NCBI GenBank assembly: GCA_025331125.1
Contig: JAOALB010000308.1
Location: 1 to 20,982 of the forward strand
Length of the DNA: 20,982 nucleotides
Reading direction: 5' to 3'
From: Mycogone perniciosa
Lineage: Eukaryota; Ascomycota; Sordariomycetes; Hypocreales; Hypocreaceae
The translations under genes and the position numbers were made by a program. Below, piece after piece: positions 1-9,124 of the stretch (position 1 is the first letter of the stretch; every line of letters starts with the position of its first letter). The notes beneath the pieces were generated by a model. That model was not told the DNA's origin and did not search any database. It was given only the letters and a program-made list of their open reading frames with translations.

Positions 1-1
1 A

Positions 2-148
2 GAGGGCGGAGCTGATGACCACGACCTCACGCCCCAAGGCCGGCTACTCCGAGCTCATGCTCTGTTCGGGCAGCAATTCACCTATCATGGCCCTGTCCTT
101 GGTCATCTCATGATGCTAGATGAATGGCTTGAGCTAGAGGTTGCATAA
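2..148 (+). other. possible C-terminal end of a gene entering from the left
   Basis: Frame 2 is open from the window edge to a TAA at 146-148, about 48 codons. The translation is balanced and ends in ...LMMLDEWLELEVA. The segment is more GC-rich than most of the next kilobase. I do not recognise the family, and an open frame this short is not proof of coding. It could be the last exon of a gene lying outside the window. Confidence 0.3.
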
Positions 149-1277
149 CGGACAGACTGATACTCCATTCTTTGCGTAATCGGAATCGCCTTCAGCGTGG
201 CCATGTATTCGATATTGGGCAGGTTGAGGAATACGCCACTCATTGGTTGAATCCGCGCGGACTAAGATCCATGGGCCCAAGGAAAATCGCGCAAAAGGAG
301 AGGTCTCTGGTCTTCTCTGAGACGACTAGGAAAATGGTGAGTTGGGTCTGGCCAATTGTTGCGGATGACGACATCAGGTCCGCATCAAGACGTTGATCGC
401 CTTCCCGGATGCACACTAGGAGTGTCCGTGAGCTGGAGTGCCGCTTCATTTGTGACATTGTTAAATTTCCCACGACTGGCACTGCCTCGCCCTTATTCCC
501 CTCTCCAAGTCAAATTCACACCACGGAGGCCTGCTGAGAACTTGGTGGAGCATCCAGTGTTGCGACAAGGAGGCAGATACGACGTCAACGCCATTGCATG
601 ATGCCAGCGTCCGTGTCCATCCGTTTTTCCGTATATGGGCATCCCTTGTGATAAATTTTTGCCTCTTTGGGTAATTTTGAATAAGTCGTCGAGGGCCATC
701 CATCCACATCAGCTGCGATCTTTCCGCTTATGACAAGATATGGATAGAGGTTGGTGGAGGAGAGTTGGTCTCATGAGATCAAGCAAATGTCTAGGACGTA
801 GACCGATTTCAGGGTACTATCATGGTAAAGAGGACACGGTTGAAGCGCTGGATCAAGTGCAGGTGTAATCATGTTTCTTGTCTGTTGTAAAAACCCATAA
901 TCAAGTTGCAAGACGTGTAGTTAGAAGGTTAATCACGTGAGAGCGGGAACAAAATGGAGGAAATAATGACATGAGAGGTACATGGCAAGAGAGAGGAGGG
1001 CGGGTCTTTTTATGGCCGACGCAAAAGCGGCGAGGGATGGAGGGGCCGAAAATTCCTCGATGAGGAAATTGCCAAATGTAGTAGGCCAAGACCACAATTT
1101 CCGGATGCAAACAAGCCGTCTGAATTTTTACTCAAGGAAATTGCCTACAGAACACGATATCACATACTATTTCACGTGATATCATGGCTTGCAAGAAGGC
1201 GGGGATTACTCGGCTAAATGCGACAAATATTTTAAACGCGTTAGCCTATTCTATGGCTGCTTATCACGATCCGACCA
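149..1277. other. 1.1 kb without an assignable gene
   Basis: Several overlapping frames of 65-82 codons exist on both strands (for example minus strand 493-699 and plus strand 172-396), but none shows a motif I recognise and they contradict one another. A small perfect inverted repeat, GATATCAC at 1156-1163 and GTGATATC at 1176-1183, encloses a CACGTG-containing spacer edge. A second CACGTG lies near 933-938. Nothing else stands out. Confidence 0.4.
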
Positions 1278-1318
1278 TTAACCGTGCCACGCCCCACTTT
1301 TTCGCAGGTTCGGTTTCC
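1278..1318 (+). repeat. left terminal sequence of the pogo-type element
   Basis: These 41 bases match 19092-19132 at 33 of 41 positions, including the shared core GCCCCACTT and GGTTTC. The match lies about 60 bp upstream of the transposase start at 1380. At 19.1 kb the same sequence is one arm of an inverted repeat. The simplest reading is that it is the 5' terminal region of the transposon whose transposase remnant follows. No right-hand terminus is visible near by, because the transposase is cut at 1667. Confidence 0.55.
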
Positions 1319-1379
1319 TTTTGGCCACCCAGCCTTTTTTCCTAACCTTCAACATCTTCACCTTGTTTTCTCGATCAAT

Positions 1380-1667
1380 ATGACCTCAAGCCTTTAAATA
1401 GCTATGGAATAGAAGATTTAATTAGCTATTAATTACCTTAATGCCAATCCCGGTGCTAAAATTACGACTGTTACTCGTCAATTTAATATGCCGTGCGGCC
1501 GTCTACGAAGTCGTCTTACCGGCAACACCCCCTTTACTGGCCGTCAATACACCAATATAAAGCTATCGCAACCAGAAGAAAAAGCTTTATGCAGCTATAT
1601 CGATCGTCTCGATAATATCAACCTTGCTGTGCGCCGGGAGTTTATGGTTAATGCTGCAAATTATATT
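1380..1667 (+). pseudogene. pogo/Fot1-type (Tc1/mariner) transposase, N-terminal remnant
   Basis: One frame runs from an ATG at 1380 for 96 codons, with stops at 1395 (TAA), 1410 (TAG) and 1419 (TAA), each at a place that fits Gln. The protein shows the two helix-turn-helix blocks of pogo-like DDE transposases: a psq-type segment (LNANPGAKITTVTRQFN..CGRLRSRL), then a CENP-B/Tc5-type segment beginning LSQPEEKALCSYIDRLD and ending RREFMVNAANYI. This is the DNA-binding region only; the DDE catalytic domain of the usual ~500-residue protein is absent. The frame stops making sense exactly where the LTR at 1668 begins, so an LTR insertion or a recombination there ended it. Stops at CAA/CAG codons suggest RIP. 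It is inactive. Confidence 0.8.
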
Positions 1668-1907
1668 TGTTGTAAAACCCAGTTACATAGTCTGCTTGTT
1701 CACATCACGAAGATAGGGCGCCAGAATTCCACTCAATTGCTCTATGTGCTCTCTGCGTTGTCCCTCCCATCTTCCTTGGATTCTCCTCCCGCCATTTTAT
1801 CATAGAAGCAAAACGCCGCGCGTTCTGTTTCACCTCACGTCAGACTACAGGTTCCCTTGTATATATATTTTTGCTTATTCTAACAACTAGACTGACGTTA
1901 TCCGATA
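1668..1907 (+). repeat. solo LTR-like repeat, copy A
   Basis: The 240-bp unit starts TGTTG and ends TCCGATA. It is a diverged copy of 16491-16719 (same strand) and of 13202-13430 (opposite strand), which begin T(A/G)TTGG and end CCGACA, so the family has TG...CA ends like a short copia-type LTR. It contains the family's central hairpin region (near 1806-1832), with its left arm decayed (GAAGCAAAACGC). The 5-bp flanks do not match, so no target duplication survives. It separates the pogo transposase remnant from the anoctamin remnant. No internal retrotransposon domains are attached. Confidence 0.7.
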
Positions 1908-1952
1908 ATAGGAGAGTAGAAGAATATTAAATGCATATTTCCCCCTTATAAT

Positions 1953-2469
1953 AAGAAAGCCAACCAGCTGCTGCTTCTCACCATCGAGGACCTCGACAAA
2001 ATCAGGAACCTGTTTGGATCTAAGGTCAATACTGCATCTCATTGAACACCACTTCCTCTAACGTGATAAGCAGGTTGCATTCTACTTTGCCTTTACCTAG
2101 ATATACTTTGTATTCTTTACCTTCCCAGCCATCACCGGCGTTCTTGCATGGCTGGTTTTCCCTAAATACTCCCTCTCCTACACTATCCTAACTATTATCT
2201 TATATACTGTATTTTTAGACTACTGGAAAGTCTGAGAAGTGGACTTGCGTATTTGTTGGGATGTGAGAGGTATTAATAAGACTAAAGTTAAGAGGTCTGA
2301 GTCCAAGTATGAACAAGTTATCCAAGACGAGGCCGGTCGCCCTGTTCTTTACTTTCCAAAGTGAAAGCAGATCACGCGACAGCTTCTTCAGATTCCCTTC
2401 ATTATTATCTCTGCTGCGGCTCTGGGAGTCATGATTAGCCAGTTGGCCGCTGAAAATCTCTTTCGGTAG
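1953..2469 (+). pseudogene. anoctamin (TMEM16) family membrane protein, internal fragment
   Basis: A frame from 2062 to 2469 gives a fungal anoctamin segment: a start of the membrane core (RDKQVAFYFAFT), a hydrophobic pair of helices around FPAITGVLAWLVFP and ILYTVFLDYW, then the loop after it (VDLRICWDVRGIN, KRSESKYEQ) and a further helix (RQLLQIPFIIISAAALGVMI). The preceding bases 1953-2040, in another frame, give LTIEDLDKIRNLFGSKV, the usual lead-in, so an indel lies near 2050. Stops at 2098 (TAG), 2233 (TGA), 2362 (TGA) and 2467 (TAG) fit Gln, Arg, Trp and similar codons changed by C-to-T mutation. Anoctamins are calcium-dependent phospholipid scramblases or ER-plasma membrane tethers. 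Both termini are missing: LTR A lies just upstream, and the downstream end runs into the oppositely oriented MFS relic. Confidence 0.72.
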
Positions 2470-3461
2470 CAGCGGAAACGTTGCATAAGCTTCGACCTAT
2501 GCACAGAGGCTAAGCACAAGAAACCCGACTATCAGAAGCACGTAAACGTAGGGAATACTCCAGCCCACTCTAGGACCTTAATTCCAGGCAAAGTTAACCA
2601 AGACAAGGCCGGTCACACCTGAAATCGCACCGGGAACATCAATCAGATCCCATAGATTCCCTTATGACTGCAGGTTGGGAGTTGGAGGAGTTGAAGGGAT
2701 AATTAGAGCAGAAGCGGCCGCGACGACGCAATAAACCATCGCTATGACCCAGTACGCCCATAGCCACTATACCAACTGGGCGAAGATAGATAAAGACGGC
2801 CCCAAGGACAAACCCACCAGGTGCAGTAGCACCGAAGATGCTGAATATCATCAACTTTCTCCTTCCAAACAGATATATGCGTCTGATAATGGCGATTGCC
2901 GATAGTACAGCAAAAGCCGGTCCTATGCCTTAAAAAGCTCGGCATATATAAAAGAATGCTGGGGAGGACTAAACACTGATGCCAGCTAGTAGGGACTACA
3001 GATTATACCAAACCAAGCCTGTAATAATATCTTTTTATAGCCGAATAGATCCCCTAATCTGCCCACTATCAGGATAAGCGTACTACAGTTAAACAGTAGG
3101 CCGCAGGCATCCAGCTAAGCTCCCCAGGATCATATGTATTCAAACTATCCCCGATAATGTAAAGGGGGGCGGTGGATTATTCTAGGCCAGTTTATGCCAA
3201 TAGCTGTACTAGATATAATGTGAATATAAAGGGAATCTCGACTGCTAGTGATTTGGGGGGCTAAATACTGCTAAGTATTAGTTTGAGCGTGTTCGTCCCA
3301 GTTACACTGTCTTCAATTAAAACCCTTTCACTTCTAGGTTCAATTGGTATCCCATTCGCTTATTATCCAAGATTTTGTCGGCTATATAAATACTCTTCCA
3401 GTGCTTGTTGCATTTCTGGCAAGGGGTCCGTCAGTTTCTCAGGGAGCGTTTCCGAAGCCAT
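2430..3461 (-). pseudogene. DHA2-type MFS drug/H+ antiporter, C-terminally truncated
   Basis: Reading the minus strand from an ATG at 3461 (MASETLPEK...), the frames give the N-terminal half of a fungal 14-TM MFS transporter. In order: VQLLA-TGLE-S, LYIIGDSL, ELSWMPAAYCLTV, the motif A loop GRLGDLFGYKK, a segment matching GIGPAFAVLSAIAIIRRIY, then FGRRKLMIFSIFGATAPGG, WLWAYWVIAMVYCVVAAA, VPGAISGVTGLVLVNFAWN, VGWSIPYVYVLLIVGFLVL and FPLLPKEIF. Stops fall at Gln (CAA to TAA) and Trp (TGG to TAG) positions, and there are small frameshifts near 3080 and 2780. Similarity ends near 2430-2470, where the anoctamin relic begins on the other strand, so the last seven or so helices are gone. A family member would export a small molecule across the plasma membrane. 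It is divergent from the MDR pseudogene at 3796. Confidence 0.8.
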
Positions 3462-3795
3462 GTCGTTATTAAAGCTTAGAGTTATGGTAAGTGTGGCATA
3501 ACGATGAAAGCAGTAGAACAACTGGGCTTAAAATTACAGATACCTTAATAAAATCTATCCCTACGTTTTTGTAATTAAGATTTATAAGTCTAGATAGGGG
3601 TAGCCAAGTTCCGCAGTATCCGCAGTATCCGCAATGCCTGCGCTGGATAGTGCCCTTAATAATAATAAGACTATTCTATAAAAAAATATAATAGAGAGTG
3701 TCTTTTATCTAAAACGCTTCTTATAATCACTATATTCTCTGTAAGGAGTACGTATATATTCGTAGACAACAAAAAAGCTTCCCAAAGCGCCCAAG
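3462..3795. other. AT-rich divergent intergenic region
   Basis: This 334-bp stretch separates the start of the MFS relic (minus) from the start of the MDR relic (plus), so it should be the remains of a shared bidirectional promoter. It is AT-rich, with a short direct repeat, CCGCAGTATCCGCAGTATCC, at 3612-3631. I see no open frame and no transcription-factor site I would defend. Confidence 0.4.
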
Positions 3796-4746
3796 ATATC
3801 TCACAGCACAATAGAACCCACAATAAGAGCACTCCGGCTTCTTCGCGAAAAAGCAGAAGCTCCCAGACTGGTCCTCGGCACTGTTCTAGTCAAAGTTTAT
3901 GCCTTAGCCATCCACCCAAGCGATATTATAAACGCCCAGGGACTGTTTCCATATACTCAATATCCATGAATTATCGGACAAGACTATACCGGAGTCGTTA
4001 AAGAGGGCCTTCAGGGGTTAGTTAAACTAGGAGTCTACAGAACCGGCAGTAAAACTTATACATTCAGTAGAGACAGCTTTTAGGCTAAGTACTGCCTAGT
4101 CTATAAGAAGGATATCGCCTAGAAGCCAAAGAATATAACGTTTACTAAAGCAGCTATTTTTAGGGTCCCATTTACTATAGCTGCCTTAATTATAGAGAGG
4201 TCAGCGATTAAACAATCCGATACTGTTTTTGTTATCGGCGTAAACAGTTTAGTCGGCTCTTATATTATACAGCTCGCCAGAAACAAAGGCTCTTAAGTCT
4301 TTAAAGCCTCTCAGTATTACAGAGACAATATAAACACAGAGAATAACCTAGATCTGAAAGCCCTGGATGCTTTAACTGGTGGTCAGGGCGTTGATGTGGT
4401 TGTTGATACTGTCGGTTCCGCCTCGTTTATGCAGAACGCCCTCAAGAGATTGGCCATTGGCGGTCGTCTTGCTTTCATTTCGGCCGTAAAAAGTGGTGTA
4501 ATAGAATTGAGTATTGATATATGCACGTTTTATTGTGCCGATTTGAGCCTCCTTGGCTGCAACTCTCTAAACCCGTCTGCTGAGGAGATGGCGCGGCGGT
4601 TAGATAAACTGCACGAGCTATTCGAGTCAGGTAATCTTACTCCCAAAGGCAAATAGACTCCAGTGCCACTAGAAAACGCAGCGGACGCCTATAAAAGATT
4701 GGCCAAAAAGACAAGCGTAAAGAAATATATTATTGTCATAGTGTAA
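3796..4746 (+). pseudogene. zinc-independent MDR oxidoreductase (quinone oxidoreductase-like)
   Basis: A single frame holds for about 316 codons to TAA at 4744, with no indel, the usual length for an intronless quinone-oxidoreductase-like medium-chain dehydrogenase/reductase. The GroES-like half shows LVKVYALAIHPSDIINAQG and IIGQDYTGVV; the Rossmann half shows VFVIGVNSLVGSYIIQLARN, GGQGVDVVVDTVGSASFM and GGRLAFISAV; the tail shows the typical PVPLENAADAYKRL and KYIIVIV. No zinc-ligand Cys/His set is visible. In-frame stops at 3967, 4081, 4120, 4294 and 4654 replace Arg/Trp, Gln, Trp, Gln and Trp, and the expected start codon reads ATA at 3796. All fit RIP. Family members reduce C=C or quinones with NADPH; some act as trans-enoyl reductases in polyketide clusters, which cannot be told here. 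The last third (4396-4653) is still open. Confidence 0.85.
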
Positions 4747-5572
4747 CAGGTTTAATGCAGCAGGATATTAAGAGTTCATTTATTGTGCCCGATATTCCTG
4801 ATGTATGCTATACAGCAAATCCATTTCTACTTCCAGTTCGTCTTGGCCCGTCACCAGATGAATGACATGTTAATATGCTTCATGAAAAGACTCCGAGACT
4901 CAGAGCAGATTTCATTTATCTCAATCGCCGCCTTCTCTCAAACCGATAGCCAGGGAAACTTTAAATCGGTTACTTTACATCCTATGGCTGTACAGTAATT
5001 TCTAGAACGCCGAATTTTCGGGACTGATGGCGTACTAGTGGCAGAGTCCCTGACCTCACATGCAAGCATAGCAAGGCCCTACCTGCCCCCGAGAGCCAAG
5101 GCACTTCTTAAGTACAGGAAGGCTCTGAATGAGTTCTCGGTTCTCGTTTAGCTTCGCGTATACGCCTAGCAAGCACACCTCTAGTAACGATTGCCGACTG
5201 TTCCGGACTGACCGTGTGTATCAAAATATAGCTGTGGTTCGGCATAGTGCGATAGCCGTAGATGCCGCCATTAGCATTAATCCCTCGTGGCTCACGGCTC
5301 TCGGATCGTTGATGTTCGCACCGGTTTCACTGGTGAAGATTTTGAGCATAAGATGGAAGTGTAGCTGGCAATAAAACATAGCTGACGCCTCGAAGCGATA
5401 ACCGACAGAACAAGTCAGCTATTGCAGCCGCTATCTGTCTAATAAAGTTTAACGGGTTATTCTCTAGCCTGTGGCACCATCGCAATAACGCTTGAGCTGA
5501 ATTGGTAGTATGATCTAGATTCTGGTTGGTGCAATAAATGGGGGACAAAAAAAGAGAGACTGCAAAAGACAT
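4747..5572 (-). other. degenerate stretch with coding-like minus-strand frames, unidentified
   Basis: Minus-strand frames are open for 81 codons at 5327-5572 (starting MSFAVSLFLSPIYCTNQN, with a helical segment LLRWCHRLENNPLNFIRQIA). They then continue, with stops and frame changes, through pieces such as HFHLMLKIFTSETGANIND and FHEAY-HVIHLVTGQDELE down to about 4775. A plus-strand frame at 4783-4998 is also open. The stops at possible Trp/Gln sites suggest a RIP-damaged gene, but I do not recognise the family and cannot be sure of the strand. Confidence 0.3.
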
Positions 5573-6457
5573 AGATAGGTATCTTGATAGGGGGCTAACT
5601 GATAGAGTGATCGGAACTTTTGTCGTTGTATTATAGTTCTATACAGAGTAAACAACCGCTAGATAATAGTTATCTATAATAATGAGAGTTATTTGTAGTA
5701 CTAAAGCTATCTACAGCTATAAAAGTTATCAGCAATGAGAGGAATTTACTTTGTATGGCAATCAGAGATAGCTAAATATAGATGTTTTGCGGTTCCTATT
5801 TCATTGTCACCCGCTTGTGTATCAACACCACAGAGACCGCCTAACGAGCTTCAGCCTTTCTTTTGCAGAAATGTGAACGAGGCACGAAACTTCCAAGATG
5901 CAGCCCGTCGTGTTGGAAACGTCATGTTTCATGGCTTGATCAGGTTGAAGAACGCCAACGTACATATCGCATCCATCGCATGATATATTATCAGAAGCTA
6001 AGCAAGCAGAAAGAGCTGCCAAATGCCGATAGCAGACCAACTGTGTATTATATGGTGATTGAGTTGACTTAGTTTATGGGCGTCAGCCTTCTTGATATCT
6101 TGCACAGGTCTAGATTTCATTGTTTACAGAGTTTGCATTATTAGGACAGCCATCACCTCGGCAAATAACCTATCGTTTAGGCGACTACTTAGACTCTCCT
6201 CTAATTGCTACCGGCAGTGTGGTTCCGACTGAATATATTTGTGACATACATCATGCATAGGCGTTAAAGGCTTAAAGCTAGACATCCTTGTGTGGCGCTT
6301 GAGTTACGATATCCGATCTTTATAAATGCCTCCAGCAAGCGATCATAGCTACAAAAGCAAGTATATAAAGATGGACTATTAATAAATCTACTGTCATGTC
6401 GATTCGTTGCCTTAATATCCACACCATACCCGGCCTACACCTATCAATAAGCTCATT
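5573..6457. other. AT-rich spacer without an assignable gene
   Basis: The stretch 5573-5730 is very AT-rich, with repeated TATC/GATA-like words. Short frames at 5735-5983 (plus), 5863-6072 (plus) and 5822-6040 (minus) overlap and contradict each other. The plus frame includes NFQDAARRVGNVMFHGLIRL, which looks protein-like, but I cannot place it. The part 6073-6457 lies upstream of the rhodopsin-domain gene and would include its promoter. Confidence 0.35.
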
Positions 6458-7845
6458 ATGGAGGGCCAATCGTTATGGCTACGCAGTAGTAATGGAACGG
6501 CATATGTTTTCCAGCAAACGCTTCCCCCGATAAATGGTCGCGGGCTCGCTCTCATTATCGTCTGTGTGTTGATGCCTCTTATTGCGACCGCCTAGACGGG
6601 AATGAGAATATAGACGCGTCGAATAAGAGTCCTCTCGCCGTTCATGACAGAGGACATACTCTGCTATACCGCCCTAGTTTGCCCTCCTCACCAAAACCCT
6701 GTAACTCCTTGACTAACCCAAGCTAGATATCCTTCTAGGGGGTGTATATCGGCTATATTCTCAGTAAGTTGCTGCAGTAAAAGCTACCTATAAAGCGACG
6801 GGGAAAGCGGTCGATTAATGATTGAGAATCTTAATAGTGGTGGTTCTTAGTGGTGCAGGTTACCATATATATTACTTGCAACCAATGCATATCGAACGCT
6901 TCTCGCAAGCGTTATTCGCAGAAATAATATTATACACTCTAACCCTAGGCTTTATCAAGATTAGCATCATTATCATGATTAAGCGCATCTTCTTCACGCA
7001 TTTGTATGCCTATATCGCCAATATCATTATGCTCCTCAGTGTCGGGTGGATGCTGCAGTCCCTCTTAACTAAGCTGTTTATCTGCCAGCCTATCTCCATC
7101 AATTGGGACTCAAACGTCCGCGGTCACTGTGGCAATCTCAGAATGGCCTTCTCTGCCATTGCTATCGTGGATATTATAACTGACTTATTAATCTTTGTGC
7201 TGCCGATTAAAATGGTGCTGGTACTGCAGATAAGAATCATTTATAAGATCGCACTGGGATGCGCTTTTGGCGGCGGCATAGTGTATGTCTTTCTCCCCTG
7301 TTAACTTATTAATCTGGGTCAAGAAACCGTTTCTAATGCCTATCAGCACTATTGTTTTTACTTCTATCCGACTCTATTATTTACTGGACATTGACTTTAA
7401 CGATTTACTATACTCTTGCATTGATGGCTCCATCATGATGACCGTCCAGCTCAGCATGGCCATTATAGTGGCGTTATCCCTAATATTACGGCCAGTAATC
7501 GACCGCACCCTCGGTTGCTGGTTCAGCACCCAGTCGGTACATGGATCCGGCGACTCAAACAACACACCAAACTCGCTGAGCAGCACCGGCAAAAATATCT
7601 TCAACCGCGGGTCTGTTAGCCTCCCCACGGTCCAAAGTTTAAGCGAGCCCATACGCAGCAACACCGACAGACCCATGTCAGAGAGTAAGGAGCACCTTTT
7701 ATAGGAGATGAATGTGGTGTATGTGGAGAGGGGCAAGACCGAGACTTTTGTTACGAGGCAGCAGTCCGATATGGAGAGTAATGGTGATAGTGATGAACTG
7801 CTATCAATAAATATCAGAGTTACGCAGTCTACGCTGATCTTATGA
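6458..7845 (+). pseudogene. SAT4/Pth11-like fungal rhodopsin-domain membrane protein
   Basis: Four exons join in phase: 6458-6676, 6727-6763, 6838-7282 and 7347-7845. The introns are 50 nt (6677-6726, with a TGACTAAC branch site before CTAG), 74 nt (6764-6837, starting GTAAGT) and 64 nt (7283-7346, GTATGT...TATCAG). The protein starts MEGQSLWLRSSNGTAY and then shows the family's helices: LALIIVCVLMPLIATA, the R-rich loop, ILCYTALISF, LSGAGYHIYYLQP, LGFIKISIIIMIKRIF, the loop C-QPISINWDSN-GHCGN, IVDIITDLLIFVLPI and QLSMAIIVALSLILRPVID, ending in a polar tail. Stops at 6593, 6611, 6736 and 7702 are all TAG where the family has, or would fit, Trp (TGG). Relatives are plasma-membrane sensors or proteins of secondary-metabolite clusters such as SAT4. 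The conserved splice sites show recent decay by point mutation rather than rearrangement. Confidence 0.85.
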
Positions 7846-8088
7846 TATCCCAACGTCAGGAAATTGACTCTTCTGTCTAGTGAGGCTGATGAAAGGGATT
7901 TAAGACGTGTTAGACAGTGAGCAATAAAATCCAATATAGATTCAATCTTTAGTGATTACAGGAAGCACAACAACGCAAAAGACTAGGCGTAGAAAATGTT
8001 TCCATGAACTATATATGTGTTCCTATATACAATTACTTATAACCTTTCCTTCATGCATTCATAACTTTATACTATACCACACTATTCC

Positions 8089-8700
8089 TTAAGCCTTAGG
8101 CAGCACCCAAGTAGTAACAGACTTAGCAAGTACCCTTACATTCCATGTCTAGCCCTTAGACTGCGTAATAACCGACACTCAGACATCGTTCCAGAACTGA
8201 TTCTGAATAACCACTGTGCGGGTGCCATCAAGGCTAATCATGCCACAGACATCATGCCCGAGTTATCGGGGTACAGGTAGCTGCCCGTTCCATCAACCAC
8301 CACGGCGCCCTTGGGGATGTACTTGCTGAACTGGCCCATCATGTATCAGTCAAGCTCCTTTTTATAGCTGAGGCCATCCGGGCTGACTGTTGCCAATCCC
8401 GTGCACACATGGCAGTTACCGCCGCCAGTGAGGGCCGGACCGCCGTTAGTCCAGCTGCCCAGATTCCAGGCGATGATACTGTTGGCCCAGTTCTGCAGGG
8501 GCATCAGGTTGAAGTTAGAGGTATGGAGCCAGTCGGCGATGCCCTCACTACGACGCTAACGATGACAAGAGAATGTGGCTGAATGAGGTTATGCGGGCTT
8601 GACTCTGTCAGTAGGCGCGTCGCAAGCTTGTAGCTTAAAGTAGATTGCGTACTCAACCAGGTGTTGCTGGGCGAGCGTAAGATTTGGTGCCATTATAATC
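8089..8700 (-). pseudogene. glycoside hydrolase family 30-like protein, C-terminal remnant
   Basis: The minus strand carries a block typical of the end of a GH30 barrel and its beta-sandwich: GIADWLHTSNFNLMPLQNWA, NSIIAWNLGSWTNGGPAL, TGGGNCHVCTG, LATVSPDGLSYKKELD, YMMGQFSKYIPKGAVVV, SYLYPDNSG and, after a one-base frameshift near 8235, SLDGTRTVVIQNQFWND and VTTWVLPKA before TAA at 8089-8091. In-frame stops occur after ELD, after FWNDV and in KG-TWN. Upstream, 8600-8700 gives QQHLVEYAIYFKLQACDAPTD, resembling the earlier barrel segment before the catalytic region, so the middle seems deleted and the nucleophile and acid/base Glu are not visible. Intact relatives are secreted beta-1,6-glucanases, galactanases or glucosylceramidase-like enzymes; the specificity cannot be read here. 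Confidence 0.72.
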
Positions 8701-9124
8701 GATATAGTTATGGTGACGGCACCAGTTAGATGCTGCGTTGCCATTTCACGTCACGTCACGCTGCTACCTGCTGGTTGTTGCCTTGTTGTTTTATTGCCTG
8801 AGGCTCGAGTTTCAGATTTAACTCGTACGGTACTCCGAGTCTCGAGAGTCCCGCGGTGCATCTGATGCAGTGCTGAGAAGGCAAGTGGTTGTCTTGCGAA
8901 CCTTTTATGCCATGCATGGTGACCTGCAACATTCTATCTTTCTAGAAGCAATGCGCTTCCTCCGATTGCATACCACACATAGCTCAAGCCCCAAGTCTTC
9001 CTATGCGTCCTTTTTATCGTAGTAGGCTTCCAATAAGGAATCCAGGGGGTAGCCTTCATGGCAAGTCACGACCCGGACTTATACGACACAGAATTTGCCC
9101 AGGACTGCCTGCTATAAAATATCT
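8701..9124. other. gene-free stretch
   Basis: I see no convincing gene. The plus-strand open frame 9003-9284 lies mostly antisense to the split minus-strand gene and ends inside the MITE terminal repeat, so it is treated as a shadow. The minus strand remains protein-like (ISPGRDLP, LPPGFLIGSLLR) down to about 9005 with stops between, so the split gene may have been longer. The phrase CACGTCACGTCACG at 8747-8760 is a short tandem of CGTCA. Confidence 0.35.

Noticed and set aside
2318..2616. Similarity between 2318-2342 and 2592-2616 (about 21 of 25 bases)
   Set aside because: The first lies in the anoctamin frame (YEQVIQDEAGRPV) and the second, on the other strand, in the MFS frame (TGLVLVNFAW). 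The surrounding bases do not match, so chance is the simplest reading.
7377..7934. 185-codon open frame on the minus strand
   Set aside because: It is antisense to the last exon and tail of the SAT4-like gene, which has clear family motifs on the plus strand.
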